Below, piece by piece: positions 12,700 to 24,189 of a stretch of DNA of 64,000 nt. Where the stretch lies: NCBI GenBank assembly GCA_024195585.1, contig SWBL01000140.1, positions 1-64,000 on the forward strand. The letters are read 5' to 3'. Below the pieces are notes generated by a model. The model was not told where the DNA came from. It ran no database searches and worked only from the letters and a program-made list of their open reading frames with translations. A program made the position numbers and the translations under genes. The stretch comes from Aureobasidium sp. EXF-3400. Lineage: Eukaryota; Ascomycota; Dothideomycetes; Dothideales; Saccotheciaceae. How positions within the stretch are numbered: position 1 is the first letter of the stretch; the number at the start of each line of letters is the position of its first letter.

Positions 12700-13697
12700 T
12701 TACACCTTGGCCGCCATCTTGAACTCGTTGATCGGAGCAGCTGTAACACCGATTGGAACCTTGAAAGTGGCTCCTCCAAGTTTTGCGCTCTCAGGATACT
12801 TGTCAGGGTCTTCCTCGGCTGCGGTCGTGATGTAGAGGTCCTCTCCACAAATTCCAGGGCAGGTCACGCATCTTGTCGGAAGTTCGATCTCGACAGAGAT
12901 CTCGCCTGCTGGACTCACCCGCACAACTTTGCTAGTGCCAAACATTGCAACCCAGAAATAACCCTGAGCGTCTTGACAGTGACCGTCCGGGACACCGCCC
13001 TTGATAGGGCATTCGAAGAAGGGACGGCCAGCTGAGAGGTTGATCTCGCCGGTTTCCAAGTTGTAGTCATAAGCATCGATCTTGCCGGTTGGCGAGTCAG
13101 TGAGGTATATAGTCTTGTTGTCCAAGGTCCACGAAATTCCATTAGGAATGGTCACGGGCTCCTTGATTCTGTGAAGGCTGAGGTCTTGGTCCAGTCTGAA
13201 CAAGATGCCTGTGCGGAGAGTGAGCTTGCTGAATAAGTGTCAAGTCATGTGGTCAACTAACCTTCCGGTCCAGGCTCATCCACCACAGTAGGGTCATTCA
13301 TGGTTCCCACGTAGTATCTACCTTGGCTGTCGACCGAGCCATCGTTGCTTCGCATACGGTTTGCCTTGCCGCTCTGTACCTCCTCATCCGACCAAAACTT
13401 CTTGATGTATCTTGGCTCTCCGGTCTTCTTGTTTGCGATACCATATCCCTCTTTACCGCCAAAGATGAACTCGTCATCGTTACCCTCGATGTTGGCAGTG
13501 GTACCGATGGAGAATGGAAGATCGATGGTCTTGTGTGACGAAGGACCTTCGTTGAGATTCACGACATGAAGCTGCTTCTTGATGATGTCGAAAAACCGCA
13601 ACGTGTTGCTTTTCTTATCCCAGAAGGGAGCTTCACCCAAACCGCAAGAAGTCTTGAGCCACGGCTCGGTAACCTTGATCTGCTTGATATGCGACAT
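12700..13697 (-). CDS. SMP-30/gluconolactonase-like hydrolase
   Basis: This is a cytosolic six-bladed beta-propeller enzyme of the SMP-30/gluconolactonase/LRE family, whose members hydrolyse sugar lactones using a divalent metal. Exons are 13262-13697 and 12700-13208. The 53-nt intron (13209-13261; GTTAGT donor, CAG acceptor) joins PEG to ILFRLDQDLSL, giving 314 residues, the usual family length. Family hallmarks are the metal-binding Glu22 in CGLGEAPFWD, the N-S-N-DG blade motif MRSNDGSVDSQGRYYVGTMN, and VTIPNGISWTLDNKTIYLTD with the metal-binding Asn and Asp. PDGHCQDAQGYFWVAMF also matches the family. There is no signal peptide. The gene stands alone between gene-poor regions. The exact substrate lactone cannot be told from sequence. 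Confidence 0.9.
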
Positions 13698-15145
13698 TAT
13701 CAGATCCTTATTTTCGAATGGTGTAAGTTATTTGGAAGATCGCGAACTGAGAAACACACCACCTTGCGGTCACCGTCAACCTCATAATGATGGCATTGTT
13801 TGCATCGTGTTTGTTTCTATGCTCACCCCACATCGGAAGGCTTCCACGCTCTCCACATGCCGCTGCCGACTCTCTGCTCCGATCAAGCACCCTCTGTCGC
13901 ACTGCAAAGGATCAAGTGCATCAAAGACATGTCTTTTGACTCCACGCTTCTGCACGGCTTTGCTCGCCTGGATGCGTGTTTAACCATCCATGAAAAAACA
14001 TACATCGAGGTCGACAGTTCTCGCGGAGGCGATCGGAGGTGCCAATTCGATGGGATCCATGCCGTTTGACGACTTTGCTGTCCGAGCCCGTGGTTCATGT
14101 CATCCTTTTCGAGCAACGCCATATTCCGACGCCCGAGACACCGCATGCGAGACATCCATGGCTCATCCGAGAGTCCCACGTGTGCATTTCATGCAGCACG
14201 CCGGCAATGCAAGTCTTCACCGCAGATGTGACTGATCGCATTGGGCGACAAGCTGCTAAGCGCCGTGTGCCACCGTTGCCCGGATTTGGTTCTCTGTCGT
14301 CAACTGGTCGGTGTGACTCGACGCGGCAACATCGTTTATTTTCCTTTGCACTGCATTCTCGGAGCTTGCTTCCTGCATCCAGATGTTGAGTGTTCGGGCA
14401 ACCTTTTGATGGTACTGTGAAATCCCAACCATCGCACTGGGACAATGACAAATTGACTCGTCGTCTTGATGTGTTGGGCAGCAAGTCCCAATATATATGC
14501 ACTCTGCTTCCCCATTCAGCTTCTCGTGGTTGCAATCTAGCTGCACTGTGACCGCTTGGTGATGAGGTTATGTGTATCGCCTACGCTGTGACATGTGACT
14601 GCTGGCGCTTGGAACTGGCTGGTTAATACGGAGAGTGTCAACCAATGTCGTCGGTCTGACAAGTCAACTCTGCTGACGGTCCATGATACCTGGTTGACCA
14701 TACTCTGATATGTTTCGAATATTGGAGTCGGTGTAATCTTAACGAACCATGTAAGATATATCCGTCACCAGATCCGATGATAGATCTACTGTTCCATCTA
14801 CAGTTGGTCTTAAGAGAATCCGGATGTAAGTTTCCCGATTGCCGGCAGCCGACAAGTTTTGAAAGCAAACGGGTCTGCCAAGGCTTCAGGAAAAAAATGC
14901 TGAGGCCTGGTCTGAAAATTTCTTACTCTTCCTCTCTGGTGATAAGAATCATCAACCGGCGTGCTGGGGTGCAGGTCAGATTCCAGCCGGGCTCAGGCTT
15001 CAGATCGAGGCTTCAGCTCGGAAATCTCGAGTTCATGTCCTAGATGCATCCCGAACCGGAACGAAGAGTTGGCAACACCGAGAAGTTGTGATCGTCCAAA
15101 TATTCAGAATTATATATTTGCAAACCCTTCAACCCATTTAAGTAG
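13698..15145. other. Intergenic, no gene seen
   Basis: The first few hundred bases are the promoter side of the minus-strand SMP-30-like gene. The rest has only short overlapping frames with no motif or exon structure, up to the start of the tRNA-Ala gene. Confidence 0.5.
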
Positions 15146-15291
15146 GGGCGCGTGGTTTAGGGGGTAAGCTTCTGAAGCCTCTGAAGCCTCGCTTAGACAC
15201 AAGCTAACATCCTCTGAGTATAACGTTCCTTTCGCATAACTTCATAGATGCATCCTAGGAAAGGTCCTGGGTTCGATTCCCAGCCCGTCCA
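15146..15291 (+). tRNA. tRNA-Ala(CGC) with an anticodon-loop intron and a 55-bp insertion
   Basis: The 5' acceptor strand GGGCGCG (15146-15152) pairs with CCCGTCC (15284-15290), followed by discriminator A (15291). The stem carries the G3-U70 pair diagnostic of tRNA-Ala and one C-C mismatch at pair 6. The A box (TGGTTTAGGGGG, 15153-15164) and B box (GGTTCGATTCC) are intact. The D stem is GTTT/AAGC (15155-15158 with 15166-15169). The anticodon stem TTCCT/AGGAA (15226-15230 with 15257-15261) frames the anticodon CGC at 15233-15235. A 19-nt intron (15237-15255) sits at the canonical 37/38 position. The T arm is CTGGG-TTCGATT-CCCAG. A further 55 bp (15170-15224) intrude between the D stem and position 26. 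With them removed the cloverleaf is complete. This is either a second, non-canonical intron or an insertion that made a pseudogene. Confidence 0.6.
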
Positions 15292-18200
15292 ATCTTTTGC
15301 ATTCCTTTTGGACTCTTCTTGCGACCAACTGAGGCCTATAACAGCCTATGACACACCCTTCTTGTCTGACGATACGTTTTGTACGGAGTACAGCATAGAT
15401 GCATTCGAACTCATACGATTGGGGTCAATACAAAAGGTTGATCGTACTGGTATGTAGCTAGGCTTCACACCGGTAGAGTAGATGGAATGGTAGTAAGAAG
15501 CTGAAAAGCATATCTCTTGTCTTAAGTACGATATTGAGTATTAAGTTCAGAGGTTCTACTGGTAACATGCTCGTGATTATCTCACGGTTCATAGACTCTA
15601 GCGGATGGATCCATGCAGTCTTGTACCGATCGTTTCCAAAATAGTCCAAACTATTGATGACCTTTGTAAGATAGTTTTTTGTCTTCTCCCGACAAACTTC
15701 AACGGATGCAAGTGCTATGTTGTATATACATACCGCTCTATTCGCAATTGACCACGACTCCTTATGTGGGCATAAGTCGCACTTCTCTTCTGCAAAATCG
15801 TGGCCTCATTCAAGTACACCTTGCTCTTCTTGATCATCAACCACACTTTGGGATACCCTGGACTCTCAAGACACGTTGTCATTGACGTGACACTTCTCCG
15901 CAAATACCTCTTATATCGTCATCACCCATCGATGCCATCAATGTAGTTTCCTATTCGATGCTATGGCACAACAACATCGGGTCTGATTACAATACTCTTC
16001 TATCAAGCAGACACGCCCCGAGAACAACTTCCGAGAATGACTCTGTTGAGACTGATATGCTTGCACTCGAGCCAGGATGGCGTGGACACGGGAAAGCCCT
16101 ACCACAAGCCCTTCTTTCCCCGAGTCATCTTGCACTCATCTACAGCCCGTCGAGTCAGCTCCAGGACACGCATACCTGCTGTACATGCGACTCGTAACAC
16201 TCGACCTCAACACTCGTCGAATCGTCGACAAGGGACAGGATGTCACTGGGTCTGTTCGTACCAACGCCATAAGTCCAGCTCCCGCGGCCCTCCCTTCCTT
16301 CCGCCCACGCGAGTGACAAAGACGATCAAACATCGAGTCACAGCATTCGCCTAAGCCAACACAGTACTCCGTATAGACAGCGATCCACCGTAGCACATCA
16401 TCGATGCCGCCATCTTCCATCCGCCCGCTTACACAGATACGCAATTGAGTCCATCATGCTGTTTACGCAAGCGAAATACCAGGTCTCTTGCGCAAGCGAT
16501 TGTTTTGCTTCCATGGGTCAGAACTCGCGTATAAGCGAACGGTATGCACCTCTTCAACCCGCATTTTGTTCTAACGGCAGAAGAGGTCCACCCTCAAAAA
16601 CACACTGACCAGAATTCAGCCAATGCAATTTACCTGCCACACTTCTGTCAATTCTTGCGGCCGTAAAGACAGATCCTTCGGTCATTGAAACGGCATCTAA
16701 TCTTCATCAATGTCTCATGGACATGATGCTCATGGACCCCGATCTCGAGTACCGAGAAGAGTGGAACACTCAAAATAAAAAAGCAGTTCATCGGTCCCGG
16801 AACGAGGCGAGTCAGTTCCACCAGTCCCAAACCCCGGTACGATCTGTCTGATACAACGAATGACTCGGCGTCGAGATGAATTTCTATATTGACCACGTCC
16901 CTCTTTCCTATCTGTTTACTGAACAGGCCAAAAGCAGCAATCTATAACCCGGCTCGTGGAGCACATCAATATAAGACTGACGGACTGGCAAATCATGCGC
17001 TTTCTTGGAAACTTGGTCTCATCCTGTACCAGAAATGGCAACATGTGCCGGTTTTGCCATGATTGTCAGAAAGATCCACGCTCTTACCCTTTGATATTAG
17101 AGAGGACATCGGTCGAGTGGATGCCGCTTTGTGAGCAATGACACCTACTGCATGTTCACGAGATGAAGGATTGTTACTTCACGCCCTTGTCCTCGAGGAC
17201 TGCGCCTTACCGGACCGCGGAATGTGCTCCGACCGAGTTTATCGACCTCGTTCTGGTTCTTGTGATTGCTATGTCGCTCGTACAGAACCTTTACAGCACT
17301 CAACATCAGATCCGACGTGGTGGGCCGGCTCGAGTTGCGTACATGGGCCGTACCACTGATCAGACCTCTACGACACGGAATGATCTACTATGTGCCGTCC
17401 GGGATCTGCTCACCTGCTGATGCTCAAGATACGAAGCAATACTCTTACGCTTAACGTAATGACTGACAAGACAACTCGACAGCAGTGTCCCTGACTCTCA
17501 CATGCACATGGATCGTCAAGGACATCTTCACGTGCATGAAGACGAGACGAGCTTTTAGCTTCGGCTGTCTTATGCTTGTAGAGATACAGAGTGTGGCGCT
17601 CCCGTCCGTTCACCGTACCTGGTCCTTTGCGCCGATAATCTCTCCGAAGACCATAGCCTAAATGGCGGTAATGTTCCAATCTGGGGACGCTCAGCTATAG
17701 GGATTCTCTTTCGTGGACCCTTGAGCCGCGTGTAACCATTGGTGGTAGGATTCGACCAACCACGGGCTACAGGAAACAAGAGTCCAGACTCATCGAACGG
17801 TCCAAGGGAGAACACACGTTCACGAGAGACATCTGAACACATGGCTGTCACGATGTTGCAAGCAAGTAGATCGTCTCGCCGATCAACTTCCAGACTGACT
17901 GTCAAAGAAATCAAGGCACAGCAATGGGTCACGACGGAACGATGGCACACGGCCTTGATGTGACGACACAGACGGTCAAGGCCCCCTGCGGCAGACCTCA
18001 GCAATATCGAACAACAGTTATCCTGACAACAACGAGTTCCAGACAGTCAACAAACCACAAGCACTGAACAAGAGATCAAGCTTGATCGACGGTACCTTCC
18101 TGTAGCTTTCACACACTCACCATCTCCAGCCGCTTTGTTTCTGGTAATACAACAGTCACAAGACGGTATAATGCTCCCTTGTGCAAAGTACCAACGATCA

Positions 18201-18831
18201 CAGACTTTGCCCCGAAAGGAACTGTCACCATTACTCTCATGTTGTCCTTCTTCTGTCCTAGTTGTCCTGTCGCCGATTGTCCAGCATACTGTGATATTTG
18301 GCTTGTAGAAACAAAAGCTATCCTGAAGCAGAGTCTCTTCACCATCTGTCCGAAACAGATGTGAAACTCCGATTGCTGCTTCACTACTTTGATTCAATCA
18401 GCATCCAGAAAGGCATTCCAGAAACCACTTAAAGCTGAATAGTCATGAAAAGTGATATGCATGTGCATCCAATCTGTTCATTTACCGCCTTTTTCCTTTT
18501 GCAAAACGCAACTGCCTTACTTTCTCCATTCGAACCTTGTTGCAAGCAGAAGCTATTTCTTCTTTGTAGTCGAAGTTTTCCCGAGAGAGTAGGAGGCTAG
18601 GTGAGATAAAGACAATAAGAAAGGCGAAAAAAGAAGTTGTGATAGGAAGGAGGTACTTTTGCTGACTACCCTCTACTCTCTATGTATACGCAGGAAGGAG
18701 ACGGGTAAAAGAGCAAAGGCGTAGAGAGAGGAACCAAGAGACCAAGAAATATGTAACGCCAAAGACTGTTTTTACAAGAAACTAATGTACAATGAAGTGA
18801 TCACCGAGAGGGAGACAAGACAGAGATATCA
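15292..18831. other. 3.5-kb gene-poor stretch
   Basis: No supported gene. Around 15,950-16,350 all three plus-strand frames stay open for 79-105 codons at once, which argues against real coding constraint. A 144-codon minus-strand frame at 17570-18004 has no recognisable motif. The last ~400 bases are the 3' flank of the isoleucyl-tRNA synthetase gene. Confidence 0.5.
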
Positions 18832-21800
18832 TCAATGATACTTGGCCAAGTCATCCTGCACCTCATTCTCCTCTGCCTCCAACATCTCATCGTCGAGACC
18901 AATCTCATCACTGACAACCTCAGTACACCTTCCACAAAGCGAGTCAGCTTCGTCAGAAGTATACTGCCAGCATCTGATGCACTTCTCGCCGTTGGGAGGC
19001 AACACAACAGCCTTTGCTGTAGCGGGTGCACCCTCATCTCCACAATCGAATTCACATTCAAACTTCCAGGCCGGGGCCTCTTCAGGCTCGAGAAGCATAG
19101 CGCGAAGTTTTTCGTCGGGCTCTTGCTCGGCAATCTTGCGGCGGAAGTCTGGGTCGTCGGGGACCATGGTGGCTTCAGAGACAACAAAGAGTTCGGATAG
19201 TTCATCAGTGGTGCCGAGATCGGAGAGGAGGGCAAGCATTACGTTGCCAGTCTCGCGAGGCATTTGGAGCTCAACACGGCATGCCAATCCACTGCCAAGT
19301 CTACCTGCTCTGCGTGCGCTTTCTTGAGCGGCTTTGACGGCTGTTGAGACAGTACTGAAGGTCTTTATCACTTTTTCCATGGCGCCTTCGGCTCTGTATG
19401 AGTCGAATTCGGCGCTGAATGGGTATTCCCATGTTCTCTTGTTAATGTTCATGACATCGTATGGGTGCCAGTGTTCAGGGATGTGTTGCCAGACCTCTTC
19501 GATGAGGTGAGGGGTGATGGGACCCAACATATGGCAGAGCTCCTCCATGATGATCAGGAGAACTGTTTGCGTATGTCTGCGAACCTCTTCGTCCTCGGCA
19601 TACAGTCTGTCCTTGATGACCTCGAAGTAGAAACCTGAGAGATCGGTGTTGATAAATTTGTTAATCGCTTGCACACCCTTGTGGAACTCGTAGGTAGCGT
19701 AGTGTTTCCAGACCTCTGCTGCAGTCTTGGATAATTGGTGGAGGGCGATTTGATCGGCGAAGTAGAGCTGTTGCATAAAATCTTCGACAGGCAAGGGAGC
19801 AGGATAGTCGTTCATGATGCCAAGGAGCCATTTGAATGTTGTACGGTATTTGTGGAGTGATGAGTGTACAGCCTGGAGGACGGACTGACCAATGACAACA
19901 TCCTTGGTGTAATCACTGCTTGCGACCCATAATCGTAGGGCGTCAGGACCCATAGCGTCTTTCTTGGTTTGGACGGGACGAGGAACAGTCTTTGTTCCCT
20001 TCTTCGTCTTTGCTGGAGGTATGATGGTTCCGCTGATGATCTCTTCTGGTGATATGACGTTTCCTAACGACTTGCTCATCTTGCGACCAGCTTGGTCAAG
20101 GGTGAATCCATGAGTAATGATGGCTCCAACAGGGGCATCGGCGGTATCAGTCTGGCCAGCGAGATGGGTCAGGAGAAGAGACTGGAACCAACCGCGATGC
20201 TGGTCAGAGCCTTCGAAGATCAAGTCTGCATGAGAGCCATCCTCACGCTTGTCAAGCTGGGCCCAAGATGTTCCACTGTCAAACCAGACGTCCATAGTAT
20301 CCTTGCCGCGAACGTATGATTCGCGATCGACGCCAGGGGCAAACCAAGCAGGGTCGTCGGAAGCATCGGCCCACCAAGCATCGATACCACGCTTTTGAAT
20401 GGTCTTGATAATGTGTTCAATGCTCTGGACGGTCAGAAGAGCCTCACCGGTCTGCTTGTGGAAAAGAGCTGGGATAGGCACACCCCAGCTTCGCTGACGC
20501 GAAATGCACCACTGACTGCGACCCTTCAAGAAACTCTCCAGACGCGACTTACCGGTTTCCGGAATGAACATGATGTCTTGAATGGCTTTCAGAGCAGATT
20601 CCTGAACACTGCCGACATTGGCGAACCATTGGTCAGTAGCTCTGGTGATGACTGGCTGCTTTGTTCTCCAATCAATAGGGTTCTTGTGTCTGAAGTTGTG
20701 AGTCTTGAAAACCAGGGATGAGCCGGACTTGAGCGAGGGTACGGAAAGCTTGGAGTGAGGGTTTCTGAGCAAAGCAACGACGGCCTTTGCGCCGTCCTTT
20801 TCAACAGGTAGACCTTGGAGGTAGGAAGGATTCGAGGGGAAGGCCTTGTTGGTGTACTTGCCATGATCGTCGACAGGAGCAAAAGCTGGACCAATACCCA
20901 GCTTCATGCAGACGTTGTAATCGTCCACACCGTGACCGGGAGCGATGTGGACAAGACCAGTACCTGAGGTAGCAGTGACGAAGTCGGCGTGAATAATCTT
21001 GTTGTGTTCGGCAGAGATGACGTTGATGTACTCGGTGTTTTCCAGATCAGAGCCCGTCAAGCTGTCGACAAGGACGTTGATGGTGGCGCCCTCCGGCAGA
21101 TGGGTCTGCAGCGACTCGACACGGTCTTTGGCAACAATGACTTGGCCTTGCATGTCATTGGAGAGATGTGTGCCGGTGACTTCAAGCAGGACATATTGCA
21201 TGTCGGAACGTACGGCGATGGCCTTGTTGGCAGGCAGAGTCCAGGGGGTTGTGGTCCAGATCAAGGCGCTGATGGAGTCGGCCTTAACGGCAGGATTGTC
21301 GGCAAGGGTCGAGGGTAGCTTGCGAAGAGGGAACTTAACAAAGGCAGCGACAACGCGATGGTCTTCATCGTATTCGAGTTCGGCTTCGGCCAGGGCTGTA
21401 CCGGAAGAGGGCGACCAGTGGACGGGCTTGTTCTGGCGGTAGATCAGACCTGTGGAAGACGTGGTCAGTATGGCATGCTACAGGCTGACAGAAAACAGCA
21501 AGGACGAACCTCACCTTTTGCGACCATGTCTTTGAAGACGTGCAGCTGCTTGATCTCAAAGTCGGCATCCATGGTTTTGTATGGTTTGTCCCATTCGCCC
21601 ATGACTCCCCAGGATCGGAAAGCGTCCATCTGCTCCGAGATTGTCTTTGTGGCCAGTTGCTTTGCAGCCTCACGGATAGCCAAAGGGCTGAGACCAGCAC
21701 CGTGAGCAACACTGGCCTCCTTCTTCGGATCATCGACCAGACTCTTAGATTCCTTGTTCAGGTTGGATAGTTGGTGGGCCTGCAGGGCCTTGAGCTCAAT

Positions 21801-22160
21801 TGGCAAGCCGTGGCAGTCCCATCCTGGCCTGTATTGCACTCTAAAACCTCTCTTTGCATACGTTCTCAGGATAATGTCCTTGTTGATCTTGTTCAAGGCG
21901 TGTCCGACGTGTACAGGGCCGTTCGCGTAGGGAGGACCATCGTGGAGAGTAAATGTGTTGCGCTCGCCCTTCTCATTTTCAGCGGGGCGATGCTCTGTTT
22001 GCCAGGCATAAAAGTCGTCGGCGCATTGTTTCCGGTATTTGAGAAGTTCCTCGGTCGATGGTCTGGCGGGAAAGGTCGACTTGGGCAGGTGCAATGTTTG
22101 CGACCAGGAGCCTGCCTCAGCCGCTGCTCGGAGTCCGCGTGTTAGTCGAAACATTTTCAA
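18832..22160 (-). CDS. ism1: Isoleucyl-tRNA synthetase, mitochondrial
   Basis: This class I aminoacyl-tRNA synthetase charges mitochondrial tRNA-Ile with isoleucine. Exons are 21515-22160 and 18832-21449. The 65-nt intron (21450-21514; GTGAGG donor, CACAG acceptor) joins DMVAKG to LIYRQNKPVHWSP, giving 1087 residues. The N-terminus (MKMFRLTRGLRAAAEAGSW) is basic and Ala-rich without acidic residues early on, consistent with a mitochondrial presequence. The HIGH motif is HVGH at about 84-87, in GPPYANGPVHVGHALN. The KMSKS motif is at about 672-676, followed by LGNVISPEEI. The editing-domain region and the anticodon-binding domain follow. A C-terminal FPG-type zinc motif has Cys at about 1039, 1042, 1054 and 1057 (CIRC...CGRC), as in organellar/bacterial IleRS. 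The start codon is the first ATG after the divergent intergenic region. Confidence 0.95.
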
Positions 22161-23176
22161 TCCTTCGTCATGTCGTTCCTTCTTTCAATATGGTGCTGAC
22201 CCGCAGTTCCTTCTCTTGATTGCTCTTGCCTTTGCCGAAAAAAGGTCGCCATAGCTCTTGCTGCTTCTGCCGACTGGCGGACGCGTCGCCTTGGCGCGAC
22301 TTTCTCATCTTCACCGCCATCATTCAGAATATCTACTTTCTCCCCAAGTATCCAGCCAACATGGCTGCGCCCTGCCATACAAGGCGGCAAGAATCTTGTA
22401 GATTGGTTGTTCCCATGGTCTGCTTACCACCATCTTGTTGCCTGAAACAAATCTCACCACCAAGGCGTCGAGACTTCCGAAGCTTCACAATTATACTATA
22501 CATCCCACCACTCGTGCATCAAGAAATTGCTCTTTCAACAAGACGCCCACCCCTCGAAAAAGAAGACATCCCGTGCCCCACTGGTCCACTTGTTTACAAG
22601 TCTCGACACCCTTCGACCTTCGCCAATGCATGCATGTTTGCCTCGTCCACTTCGACAAGCAACCCTCGAAAAACTGTCCACTACTTGCTCGCCACGTTCT
22701 GCGCCTACCAATCCTTATGACTCTTCCCTGTGTTCGTCGACTCTTCTATGTTGGTCTTAAGCCGGCCTATATGAGTGTGCAAGATGCCCCGAGAAATGTC
22801 GTACCATTTATGCCGCCAACCCTTAGCTACCTCAGTCTTGCATGACTATGTCCATCCATACTGCTTTCTTCTGTGTTGGCTTAATGTTCGATGAGGTAAG
22901 TCTGGTCTTGATTGTTGACTGCAAAGTCCCTAAACATTCGTCCTCCTAGCAAGGTGCATGCCAGACAGTCGCTGAGCAATGGAACGATCATGCAGACATT
23001 GACACCTGGTTAAAGGTTTGTTACCTGCCGTGCCGTTCAAAGCCCACTTCTCACCGTGATAGAACACTGCCATTCTCAAAAAGAAGGTCAACGGACAGAG
23101 ATCTTGGGTAGAAAAACGAAGATGGACTCACCGCATTCTGTACGCTGAATCTTTTCTCTTCTTCAGACTGTAGCTT
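22161..23176. other. Divergent intergenic region with possible small exons
   Basis: This separates the minus-strand isoleucyl-tRNA synthetase from the plus-strand tail-anchored protein gene and is CT-rich on the plus strand around 22,500-22,750. From 22842 an ATG opens MTMSIHTAFFCVGLMFDE, followed by a GTAAGT donor. Three phase-compatible GT-AG gaps can join it to QGACQTVAEQWNDHADIDTW, then NTAILKKKVNGQRSW, then TVAYDLQHRHSLNFEIPDL. That chain overlaps the next gene in another frame and ends at a TGA near 23255. It may be a separate small gene, an alternative 5' end or chance. Confidence 0.35.
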
Positions 23177-24189
23177 ATGACTTGCAGCATCGCCATTCGC
23201 TCAACTTCGAGATCCCCGACCTCTTTGCGATTTGCCGACAAGACTTTGACCAGACGTCCTGTCTCGCTTGACACTCGCAACTTGCTGTGTGAGCATACAC
23301 CTCGAGATTGTGTCAATCATTTGGGATCGCCTTTGGTCTATGAGAGGCACGATTGCGACATCTGTCAGCGTATGTTCTCTCCTCTCGTGTCAATCTCACC
23401 ACCGCTGACGATACGGCATAAGTCATGCTACTGCGTGCAGAAATACAGGAACCCGCAGATGTGCCACCCATACCTTTCTTCTGGCAAACGGCAGTCTGGC
23501 GGCAACACCGACTGAGCGCTTCCATCATCGACTGCTCCGACTTCCGCTTTGCACTCTTGAACAGCAGCCTCGAAAACCAAATTCAACACTTGTACGACTA
23601 CAGGTGTCTCCCCTATCTCGTCCTTCAGATCTACATCGAGGAACTCTTAAGCAGTATAAGAAGAGCGAAGAACTCCGAATACCGCATCGTACCACCTCCA
23701 ACGGTAATCGAAAAGTTCAATCACCATATCAATCTCAAACGGCAATGTCTCGCTTACATCCCTTTCCTCTGCTGGCTCATCGATTTCGACATCTTGGCCG
23801 ACACCACATTCGCCTGCGAACCATGTCTTAGATCATGCTTGTTACACGATGCACCTATTCTTCAAGCGACACTTGCCTACGCAGATCAAGAGCTCAATCA
23901 CCTTGATCAACTTCTCCACTTTGAAATCTGTTTTCACCATTCTCATCTACCACCTCCCCTACCGCCAATTCCCAAACCACCCACTCCTAAACCACCAACT
24001 CCTAAGCCGCCAACTCCGAAGCCGCCAGCTCCACCACCACACCATACTCACTGTGACCACTGCACCCAAACGAGGCACACAACCCATCTAACACTCATCC
24101 TCCTCCTCTTCCTGCTTTTCGCGGTACCCCTCACACTCCTCGTCCTCTACGTGCGTCACAACTGGAGCTTCAAGTGCTCTTCATCCTAG
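23177..24189 (+). CDS. Tail-anchored protein with Pro-Thr-Pro-Lys repeats (unknown function)
   Basis: I do not recognise the family. Exons 23177-23369 and 23441-24189 are joined across a 71-nt intron (donor GTATGT, CTGAC branch site at about 23404, CAG acceptor). They give 313 residues, with DCDICQ reading into QIQEPADVPPIPFFWQ. Residues about 38-64 are Cys/His-rich (CEHTPRDCVNHLG...ERHDCDIC) and might bind zinc. A soluble middle part follows, then a proline-rich stalk with PPTPK units, a CDHC motif, one strongly hydrophobic segment (LTLILLLFLLFAVPLTLLVL) and a short basic tail. The topology is a type II or tail-anchored membrane protein. No signal peptide is visible. The start at 23177 is the first in-frame ATG after a TAG, but upstream exons are possible. 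Confidence 0.6.
23971..24030 (+). repeat. 15-bp coding repeat (KPPTP units)
   Basis: Four near-identical 15-bp units encode successive Lys-Pro-Pro-Thr/Ala-Pro pentapeptides. They form the extended stalk just before the membrane segment of the tail-anchored protein. Third-position differences between units show the array is not newly expanded. Confidence 0.85.

Noticed and set aside
15958..16354. Three overlapping plus-strand frames of 79-105 codons
   Set aside because: All three frames are open simultaneously, which reflects composition rather than coding; no family resemblance.
17570..18004. 144-codon minus-strand frame
   Set aside because: No motif and no supporting splice or promoter structure.
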